From contig NC_080078.1 of assembly GCF_949987535.1 (NCBI RefSeq), positions 24,572,942 to 24,636,941 on the forward strand: 64,000 bases of DNA, given 5' to 3'. The notes beneath the pieces are model-generated. The model made no database searches, had not been told where the DNA came from, and saw nothing but the letters and a program-made list of their open reading frames with translations. How positions within the stretch are numbered: the stretch's first letter is position 1; every line of letters begins with the position of its first letter. A program made the position numbers and the translations under genes. This stretch comes from Balaenoptera acutorostrata (taxonomy: Eukaryota; Chordata; Mammalia; Artiodactyla; Balaenopteridae). Positions 56,346-64,000 of the stretch are shown one piece after another.

Positions 56346-57959
56346 GCTTGAATGTCAGATGCAGTTAATGGTGAACTCTGAGGGCCGTGGAGGAACTTCT
56401 CAAGATTTGCTTTCTTTCCTAATATCTGATATTTTCTTAAGTTGGATAGCTTTCCATGGTCCAAGATGCATACAGCTGCATCTTTGACACCCAGTTAATG
56501 GAGCTGAGCAAGCTCTATCTGGAGATAGGTTTGCTTAAGGTCAGTTTTATCCACTTGTATCATGAAATCAACTCCGACATAAACAATAGGCGAAGGTTAT
56601 TTATGAGAAGGACTCAGGAAAGCTGATGAATGAACAATCCTCAGGGGCATGAGGAGTCAGGGCCCCTCAAGGGATCTTGGCAGCAGGGATCTGTGATTCC
56701 CCTTCTGGAATGTGTCAAGGGTGACCACAGTGTCCTGACCACCTCCATCCAGACTGAGGACCAGGATGGGAGATTCTGATGGACTTTCTTGTGCCCCTGC
56801 CCTGTAGATAGAGGTGATATCATTTGATTGGCAGCTCAGCCAACCCCACACCGAGAGGGAAAGGGGCATCATACAGGAGCAAAAGATGCTTTCCACCTTA
56901 GTCCTCCCCTTCCCCTGCCCCTCCATCCACAGTGGTACAAACTGGGAGAGGGGAAGAGAGTATGCATAGGATTTTTGGCATAATGTCTGGCCATTCAGGA
57001 CATCTCATCACAGCCTAGCTGGAAAATGAAAAAGCTTAGTCAGAAAATTAAAAATCAAACTTAGCAGTACTGTTGTAACCTTCCCCGGTCACTCTTGCCT
57101 TGTCGTATGGATGTCAGAATTCAGGGTGATGTGTTGGAAGTCAATAGGGAGTGAGAAGGGGGCTGGTCTCACTCTGTGAAGACCTCACTCTTTGAGTCAG
57201 ATTTGGAGCAGAACATTCTCTGCTACTTACGCCACAGCAGATACCACGTATTAGCAGAACCTCCCAAGATTCTCTTGTCCAGACATCAAGTTCTGCTGTC
57301 CATAAGTCAGCCCAAGATCTTCAAGCTGTCCCAGCAATAGAGATGGATGAGTTCCCTATTTCCCATCTGTAAATTAGGAGGGCAGTGGTTTCCAACTTTT
57401 CTTTTAACCTTCTTGAATCCAACAGGTAAATGTGGAGCCCTCCTCATGGGGGCAGTTGCGTGTGTTGGGGGCAGGAGGAGGAGGAGGAGGAGGGGGCAGC
57501 CCTGGACACACACGTGGCTTCCCCTCGGCGCCGCTGTGGCTCTGGAGACGTCTCTATGGCCCCATCCGGGCTCTGGGGGCCACTCTGAGACGATTGTGGG
57601 GCTGCTAACCAAGCTTTGAGCACAAGTCTCCGTGAGCAGATTTGGGGCTGGCCTTCTTCGGTGTTGAGCACAGAAGATAAATGTGACGAAGGTGCCGTGG
57701 AGATGGCAGGTGCTGGACCAAGTTCCTGAGACAGTGAACCAAAGGCAGTTCAGTGTTTTCACCAGAGATGAGCGTAGGCTCCAGGGAGAGCTTGAGAGTC
57801 TGAGAAGTTAAAGAGGAACAGTCCCAGGTTCTACTGCCCTCAGTTCCTAGAGTAGGAAGTAGATTTGAACATAGTAATGAGGGGCCTGGCAGAGTGTTAA
57901 ATAAGGATTAGCCCTTAACGCTGTCAATATTACCATGTCAGCTTGCAAGTTGATAGATA
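56346..57959. other. Single-copy non-coding DNA
   Basis: No repeat named. A short GGA microsatellite lies at about 57472-57493. The 151-codon minus frame (57307-57762) runs through it as a leucine run and lacks homology, so it is not called. 57370-57440 could be a decayed hAT terminus. Confidence 0.4.
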
Positions 57960-58569
57960 GCGGGATTGGCCGCGAAGGCTTTGCTCTTTTCCTCTCACCT
58001 CACCGCCTCCTGCCAGAAAGATGAACAAAGGGGGGATGCCTCCCGCCCACGCTGGGAGTTTGCTCTCCGTGCTCTCTCCACCAAGGCTGAGCTCCAGTCT
58101 CCTTTCTCTCTCTTCCAGGGACCATTTTCTTCTCCTTTTGTCCCCTGGTAGGAATACCAAGAGAGGAATTGAAGCAAAAAAGGACTAAACCGTCTGCAAC
58201 AGGAGGACGGAGCGTGTGATAATGATATATAAAGCTAAAAGCACTAAGTGGGCAAAACTGGTGCTCCAGAAATGAGTAAAACCAAGATAAATCTGTCCCC
58301 TGGGAGCTATAACGCATAACTCAAATAACGGGAGCAGCAGGGGTCTTCAATCCGCTGGAAGAGCAGGTCGCATTCCTGTGGAGGAGAGCCTCTGCCCGGC
58401 ATCCATAATTGCTCGTGTGCTCGGGGCTGGCCGCTGCTCCCAGAACTGACGTTCCAGCTGGCTGGAGCGGGGCTTCCGCCGGGACCGGGTGCCTGCAGAC
58501 CAACCTGTCTGGCAGCAGAGATCCGAGGTCCAACCCCAGCCCCGCTACGGAAGGGAGGGAGAACTGGAT
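57960..58569. other. Repeat-poor block with CpG-enriched patch
   Basis: No transposon match over about 600 bp. 58375-58555 has roughly eleven CpGs in 180 bases by eye, high for this CpG-poor window outside SINEs. 58185-58320 is AT-balanced with 'tgataatgatatataaagc' and 'gagtaaaaccaagataaat'. Together this looks like a possible enhancer or minor promoter. No transcript evidence is available. Confidence 0.3.
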
Positions 58570-58690
58570 GGACCTCCAGAAGACCTGGATTTCAGTTCTG
58601 CCTCCACCCCTTTTGTGCTGTATGACCTTGATCAAGTTACTTCATGTCTCTGAACTCCAGTTTTTCTCTTGGGTAAGCTGGAGATAGAAA
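58570..58690 (+). mobile_element. MIR fragment, sense
   Basis: 'gaagacctggatttcagttc', 'tgtatgaccttgatcaagtt', 'acttcatgtctctgaactcc' match MIR core. Confidence 0.65.
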
Positions 58691-58752
58691 TGTTTGCCGT
58701 TGTTGGGGAGGGGCAGAAACCGACTCAGCAGGGTGGCTTCACAGATGTGTTT

Positions 58753-59064
58753 GTTTTTTTTTTCTTTTTCATTTTTAAAATTTATATATTTATTTATTTT
58801 TGGCTGTGTTGGGTCTTCGTTTCTGTGCGAGGGCTTTCTCCGGTTGCGGCAAGCGGGGGCCACTCTTCATCGCGGTGCGCGGGCCTCTCACTATCGCGGC
58901 CTCTCTTGTTGCGGAGCACAGGCTCCAGACGCGCAGGCTCAGTAATTGCGGCTCACGGGCCTAGTCGCCCCGCGGCATGTGGGATCTTCCCAGACCAGGG
59001 CTCGAACCCGTGTCCCCTGCATTGGCAGGCAGATTCTCAACCACTGCGCCACCAGGGAAGCCCA
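58753..59064 (-). mobile_element. CHR SINE, antisense, 13-bp duplication
   Basis: 'cacagatgtgttt' at 58740-58752 and 'cacaaatgtgttt' at 59065-59077. Full element in reverse, with the promoter boxes legible and close to the copies at 18666 and 29471. The 137-codon frame through it is an antisense SINE shadow. Confidence 0.96.
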
Positions 59065-59094
59065 CACAAATGTGTTTTTTAGCAATCTGTTTGA

Positions 59095-59270
59095 AGGAGT
59101 GGTTCTCCAAGTGGAGTCCCTGGGAGGAAGAGCATCGGCATCCCTTGGGAACTTGCTAGAAATGCAGACCTTAAGCCACACTCAGACATACTGAGTCAAA
59201 AATTCCGGGGGTGGCACCCGACAATCTGTGTGTGAACAGGTCTTCTGACGCATGGTAAAGTTTCAGTACC
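59095..59270 (+). mobile_element. MER5A (hAT-Charlie MITE)
   Basis: 'gagtggttctccaagtggag', 'cccttgggaacttgctagaa', 'atgcagaccttaagccacac', 'gacaatctgtgtgtgaacag', 'cttctgacgcatggtaaagt' follow MER5A end to end. Confidence 0.78.
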
Positions 59271-60915
59271 ATCCCTTTGTAGGAAAGCATCCCCAGCTTG
59301 TTTTCTTGTTCCTGAGCATCCTAGGTGCTAACTTAACTCATTAGAAAGGACAGCAGAGACCCAATGGTGGCGGCCCAGCTGGGCTCCCAGGCAGTTCCTG
59401 GGATTGGTAACGAGAGTCCCTGTTCCAGGAGACATTTGAGGGGGGCTGAGGGGTCTCCACACCTCTTGGTGGGGGATTCTCTGCAGGTGTGTGTGGTCCC
59501 TTCATCTCAGACCCAACCTACTTTCCTCCCTTTCACTGCCCTTGGCTTTTTAAGCTTTTCCTCTCCCCAGACTCAAGAAATGCTTCCAGTCAGGGAGATG
59601 GGACTTTCTTCTGCCCCATCACAATTTTTCTACCCCGATTTTCTTTAGAGGTATGCTTCTAAAGCTCAAAAGCCCAAGTTTTGAGATTCACAGTATGAGC
59701 CTTTTGAAGTTTAAAGTCTTCTCTCTGCTTTTCTGCAGCCCATTCCTTAAATAAATAAATAAATGTCATAAAATCTAGTTGCCACTAGAGTGGGGGAAAA
59801 AGATGAGTAACAGGACCACATGGAAGGGATAGCACACGTGGTGATTTCAATGGTAATGTCTCACCACACATACTTGTAAGACAGAGGGGCAGGCCACTCC
59901 ACTGAGCATTGCTGGACAATCCTACCCTTTATATAGGAAACTCTGCACACATCGCTTTGTTGGGAGGACAGGGACCCATGCTGAGAACACCACTCACGTG
60001 CAGCTTCTTATCCCACATCCCATGGCCATTGTAATAACTTTCCATCATGTACATAACCTGGGTCTCTCTTCCTTCCCCCTATAGAACTCAGCTAGCTGAA
60101 GTGATTCATTCCCATCTTTCATGATCCCCATCTGGGTCCTCCTTTGATAAGAGCTCGATGGAGAAACTTCTTTGTGTCTATTTTAAAACCTTATGATGCT
60201 GGTTTCAGTGTGGTTTTCAGTAGTTACATTCTGAGAAGTATGGATTTTGTGGTTCTGCACTTTCAAGTGTGATCTCACTTTTGTGTATCTAGTTGAGTGG
60301 GGATTTAAAGGCATCGAGCAAGGAGCCCAGCTTCCATGTGATTAGAGATGCAAAGATTTGAGGAGGTCACTCCTGGAGGTGTAAAGCTCCACTTGCAGCA
60401 GGACTGAGAGGGGGTCAGGTGGATACTTCAATTTTACATTTGTATGATGCATTAGCGTTTATAAGTGTTAGTATATATTAAACATTAAGATGTATTTTTG
60501 ACAAGCAACTAATATGAGCTGGGTTGGAATAAGAGGGATTGATAAGATTTAAGGACCAGTCAGAAAAGTTACCAAATAGTAATAGAGTGTATTTCTTTGC
60601 ATCATGCCTTCAATTGCATATGATCTGTAGTTAAGAAAACTCATTGTGGATTATATTTAACTTTTAAATAAAATGTTCTGTTTTATGTTATATAGAAAAG
60701 ACGTATTAGAGCAGAATACTCTTAGTAATGGTAAGCCATGGTCAGCCCTGACTAATACCACTTTCTAACTACTATACAGGAAAAGCTTTCTAGAGGGTTT
60801 CCTTGTAAAGATTCAGCAATGCCATGAGGGTGAAGCCAGAGTGATTGCATGAAGTACAATGAAGTCACCAAGATGATGCTTAAGATGACCTTGGTTCCAG
60901 TTTTCCTATAGCCCT
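59271..60915. other. Single-copy non-coding DNA
   Basis: About 1.6 kb with no repeat identified apart from a short AAAT run at 59748-59763. No convincing frame. Confidence 0.4.
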
Positions 60916-60927
60916 CTGTCCAGTCTT

Positions 60928-61254
60928 TTTTTTTTTTAAGATTAATTAATTAATTAATTAATTAATTAATTTTTGGCTGCGTGGGGTCTTAGTCGCGGCA
61001 CGTGGGATCGTCGTTGAGGCATGCGGGATCTTTCATTGCGGCACGCGGGCTCTTCATTGTGTTGCGCGGGCTTCTTTCTAGTTGTGGCGTGTGGGTTTTC
61101 TCTTCTCTAGTTGAGGTGCGCAAGCTCAGTAGTTGTGGCGTGTGGGCTTCGTTGCCCCGTGGCATGTGGGATCTTAGTTCCCTGACCAGGGATCGAACCT
61201 GCATCCCCTGCATTGTAAGGTGGATTCTTTACCACTGGACCACCAGGGAAGTCC
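60928..61254 (-). mobile_element. CHR-type SINE, antisense, 12-bp duplication
   Basis: 'ctgtccagtctt' at 60916-60927 and 61255-61266. Its tail has expanded into an ATTA microsatellite (60943-60971). The body has repeated 'gcggcacgcgggctctt'-like units, as in the copy at 40657, so it is probably the older CHR subtype. Confidence 0.95.
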
Positions 61255-61292
61255 CTGTCCAGTCTTGACCAATAGTCAGACAGCACAATTCT

Positions 61293-61385
61293 GGTTCTAG
61301 GTGTAGTTGTAGGTCGAGGTCAAGATCTAGGTCTAGGTCAAGGACTAGGCCAGGGTCAAGGTCTAATTCTATATTTAGTTCTAGT
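61293..61385 (+). repeat. Degenerate (GGTCTA)n hexamer array
   Basis: About 15 diverged hexamers ('ctaggt', 'aggtcg', 'aggtca', 'aggtct'). It contains AGGTCA at 61317-61322 and 61335-61340 and GGGTCA at 61353-61358, which match nuclear-receptor half-sites. Whether these are used is unknown. Confidence 0.8.
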
Positions 61386-61542
61386 CACTGCACTGACTTG
61401 CTCTTGCTCATCTGAGAAATGGTAGCTGCTCCTTTACCTGTGTGGTCGTGCTCCTATTTAGCAGAAAGAGGATGAAGAGGCACAGGAGTTGACAGCCTGG
61501 AGCCAGTGTGGCTTTTTCTGGACATCAGAAATGCCAAGTTAG

Positions 61543-61796
61543 AAACGGTGGCTTACTAATGATAGAACTGGTACAAATAGCATCAACTACAAAGTGAATC
61601 TCACTTTAATCTACCTGTATTTCACTGTAATAGCTGTCTCTAAGTTGAATGGCGGTGGTTACAAAGTATATTTGCACACTATAAATCATTCTGTTTTAGT
61701 TTTCCCACCCGTTTTCATTCTTTCCCCTCATCCCTTCTATGGGCCAATAAAACTTATTCTTCCACCACTCTAAAAAAAAAAAAAAGAAAGAAAAAA
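61543..61796 (+). pseudogene. Processed retrocopy of an mRNA 3' end (parent unknown)
   Basis: It is bracketed by a 16-bp duplication, 'agaaatgccaagttag' at 61527-61542 and its one-mismatch copy at 61797-61812. The insert is not L1 or SINE. It ends with a polyadenylation signal AATAAA at 61746-61751 and, 20 bases on, an A-rich tail from 61772 (two G interruptions). This is the layout of an L1-mobilised, 5'-truncated mRNA, here apparently only 3' UTR, since no frame is open. I do not recognise the parent gene. Confidence 0.8.
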
Positions 61797-61812
61797 AGAA
61801 ATGCCAAGTCAG

Positions 61813-62589
61813 GTCCCAAACTGACTTTAGTTCTTCAGTCCTGTGTCCTATGGACAAACCGACTGCCTTGTTTTGTGGAGAGAAATTAGAGCTTGGCTTT
61901 GGCTGTCATTTCTGAGTGGGATGAAAGGTTTGCCCTTCATCCTCCATGCTTTGCTATAACATACCAGCCAAAATGGCCTGCAGTTTGCAGCCATAATCAG
62001 ACACCAAATAGTCAGTCACTTCCCTCTTGTCAGATAATGAACAGCCCAGATGCCACTGTGGAGGGTGATTGGAATTCAGCGATCATGGGAAACTCTACCT
62101 TAATTTCTACGTGTGACGACAGCAAGGTGGGCAAATAGCAGGGTGCATCTCAGAATCCATTCTTTTCTGGCTCAGCAGGCGTATGGGTGGAGCCTGATTC
62201 AGGACTTGCTAGGAAATCCAGATAAATAGAGATTGAAGAAGATGAGAAAGGATTATTGACTGGAAGAGGTACCTTAGTAATTGTGATGATGGAGAGAGAT
62301 TCATAATGCTACTGCTTTGGAACATTTCCCATGAGGAATGCTTTCCCACCTTGGACCTGCAAAGATGGCTTTAAAGTGGGGAGTGGGAGAACAAGCAGGG
62401 GACTAGGAGGCAGGAGGTCTCTGCTCTGTCACATCCGATTCTTGGACCCCAGACCCAACCCCTGAACAACAACCGTGTCCTGGTGGTAGAACACCAGTCA
62501 TTGGCTTGGGATCTATGTTGTCAGTGGGTGTTCAGACTGCCCCTTCTGGTTCCTGGTTAACAGTTTCTTTGCCTTCCTGCTTCATGGGT
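61813..62589. other. Single-copy non-coding DNA
   Basis: No repeat recognised. An 81-codon plus-strand frame (61893-62138) lacks homology. Confidence 0.4.
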
Positions 62590-63050
62590 ATCAGAACTCA
62601 TCAGGAGCAAGAAATAGAAAACTCAGCTCAAACTTGTTCAAGCAAAAAAAGTATTTGTTGGCTTTTGTAACTGAGCTAGTTTTAGGCACTGCTGGATCTG
62701 GGGACTCCAGTGGCTTCATCAGGACTCAGTTTCTTGCCATCTCTCGTTTCTGCTTTCCTCTGTGTTCACTCCATTTTCAGCAGGCTTGCTCCTCCCGATG
62801 GCGAAACAGCTGCAAAAAAGCTCAGCTTATATCCTCAAAGCTTCAGCTTCAGTGTAGTAGAGCCTCTGTCCCAGCATTCTCAGCAAAAGTCTCCCTGAAT
62901 TTCACTGGCTTTGGAAAAGTCACCTGATGCTCCTGATTTGGGACTAGGTCAAATGTTTCCTCACCACTGCAGGAGAAGAAGCCCCACTTGAATCACTTGG
63001 GCTAAAAGTGGGGGGAGTGTTGATCCGAAATGAAAAGTGGGGGCTGTTTC
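62590..63050 (-). mobile_element. Ancient MaLR-like repeat, antisense
   Basis: 'gagcaagaaatagaaaactc', 'ggcactgctggatctgggga', 'cttgccatctctcgtttctg', 'tgttcactccattttcagca' and 'gctcctcccgatggcg' are the reverse of the repeat at 49380. The 97-codon plus-strand frame is repeat shadow. Confidence 0.5.
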
Positions 63051-63059
63051 AAGAAGAGA

Positions 63060-63105
63060 GATGGATGAATGGATAGATGGATGCAATGGATGGATGCAGT
63101 GGTAC
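63060..63105. repeat. (GGAT)n short array
   Basis: Degenerate GGAT/GGAA units ('gatggatgaatggatagat', then 'ggatggatgcagtgg'). Confidence 0.75.
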
Positions 63106-63229
63106 CCACGCTACATCACCTCCCAAAACGTGGCCTGAAGGTTGACGAAGACTCTCTCCTTGACCAAACTTCATTCAGGCTCCTCTGAGCCCTCTTCTCA
63201 ACTAATCCCTGACCTTGGCCTTTTGTGTT

Positions 63230-63640
63230 CACCTCTTCATTGCCCTATTTTAGCAAGAATCCTGATTAGGTTGGTTTAGACTGAACCCCCAGCCCCAATA
63301 TCTGATCACCCTTGATATCTGATCAAATTCCTCATCCCCCATGGTCCTCCAGGTGATGTCTGATCACCCTGATCTGCCTTGAGCAAGAATCCTGTCAAAT
63401 CGGTTTAGCCAGAAATGCCCCCTTACCCCGGATGTTTCCCCTTAGTAACCTTCCATCCACTGACCCCCACCCTGCTCCTTGGCCACAAATCTCCACCTGT
63501 CCATTCTGAGTTCAGAATTGAGCCCAGTTCTACACTGAGGTATCTTTTCTCCTACTGCAATAGTCCTGAATGAAATCTATTTTTACGGCTTTAACTACTA
63601 TCCAGCTCTTTTTCTTTGACAAGGTTCTCCAAAGGCAGGG
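63230..63640 (+). mobile_element. Possible LTR with internal duplication
   Basis: The string 'gcaagaatcctg' recurs at 63254 and 63383, each time followed by a similar 'ggttggtttag'/'tcggtttag' stretch and a C-rich run, as in LTR U3 repeats. The 3' part 'gtcctgaatgaaatctattt' has an LTR-R/U5 look. No viral internal sequence and no clear ends. Confidence 0.4.
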
Positions 63641-63769
63641 ATTTTATGAGACCCAAATGTGAGTTCCGGTAAGTGGTATGTTGTGAGTTTCCAAAATTAG
63701 CTGGAATTCGTAAGAGGTTTTTATGTTTTTAAATAAGTTAGAGTGTGTGCAGTTATCCTTGGAGTGTTT

Positions 63770-63865
63770 CTCAGTGATGGGTATATGGACATTTATTATA
63801 TTGTTGTTTCTCTTTTTGTAAAAATTTGAAACTTTTCATAACAAAAAAGGTATATCCCCCAAATC
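63770..63865 (+). mobile_element. L1 3' terminus, sense
   Basis: 'gacatttattatattgttgt', 'ttctctttttgtaaaaattt', 'gaaacttttcataacaaaaa' is an old L1 3' end. The final 135 bases of the window show nothing recognisable. Confidence 0.5.
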
Positions 63866-64000
63866 ATGTCAATTTCACTCACGTGTTTCTCAAGACACTT
63901 CCTTGGATGGGGGTTGGGGAGGCCGGGTCGCTTGGGCCTGCCGTGTAGACCTGCAAAGGCTTTCTGGCCAAGTGACAGCTAGACTGGGTCTTTAAGGATG

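Noticed and set aside
57307..57762. 151-codon minus-strand frame with a leucine run
   Set aside because: The leucine run is the GGA microsatellite read in reverse. No homology or gene structure around it.
60943..60971. ATTA array as an independent microsatellite or origin-like AT element
   Set aside because: It is the expanded 3' tail of the CHR SINE that follows it, inside the SINE's target duplications.
1..64000. CRISPR arrays, bacterial operons, riboswitches, tRNA or snRNA genes
   Set aside because: None found. The window is mammalian, and its only tRNA-like boxes belong to SINEs and MIRs.

Overview
The window is mammalian non-coding nuclear DNA, most likely from a cetacean. Six tRNA-derived CHR-type SINEs, five of them with the 'cttccctggtgg' 5' end (or its complement) and all with identifiable flanking duplications, point to the cetacean/hippo/ruminant group. 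I see no BovB, Bov-A or Bov-tA elements, which argues against a ruminant. Very many L1 pieces carry the 3' UTR seen in cetartiodactyl L1 (key string 'cagctatacatatacatat'). MIR, L2, MER5A and MaLR remnants are the usual ancient placental background. I found no exon, multi-exon gene, tRNA, snRNA or CRISPR. The longest open frames coincide with repeats or lack coding character, so this is an intergenic or deep intronic segment. There are no operons or pathways to describe.

Layout. 1-6.4 kb: single-copy DNA with an antisense L2 split by two stacked L1s, plus MIRs and a MER5A. 6.4-12.5 kb: a dense nest. One sense L2 (7.06-11.25 kb) is broken by an old L1, which itself carries a younger L1, and again by a 5'-inverted L1. 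More L1s and a hAT MITE follow. 12.5-14.2 kb: a repeat-poor block, the best conserved-element candidate by eye. 14.2-18.2 kb: back-to-back antisense L1s with AT and CTTT microsatellites. 18.4-26.9 kb: a CHR SINE, MIR/L2, a purine tract, two very short L1 tails, a gammaretroviral-type solo LTR, then about 3 kb of single-copy DNA. 26.9-30.9 kb: an L1 inserted into an opposite-strand L1, a CHR SINE and an LTR. 31-39 kb: MaLR-like relics, MIRs, an antisense L2 and two repeat-poor blocks with homeodomain-like motifs. 39.5-41 kb: an L1 holding an inverted L1 and a SINE. 41-51.4 kb: hAT MITE, MaLR and LTR relics, L1s and a SINE. 51.4-60.9 kb: mostly single-copy, with MER5A, MIR, a MaLR LTR and a small CpG-enriched patch near 58.4 kb. 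60.9-64 kb: a SINE, a degenerate hexamer array, a short processed retrocopy of an mRNA 3' end, and LTR-type relics.

No new biological system is evident. The informative content is the insertion history, readable from paired target-site duplications, an unidentified 254-bp retrocopy at 61543-61796, several probable solo LTRs, and a handful of repeat-poor blocks that may be regulatory. Family names come from recognising consensus patterns by eye. Boundaries without a stated duplication are accurate to tens of bases.
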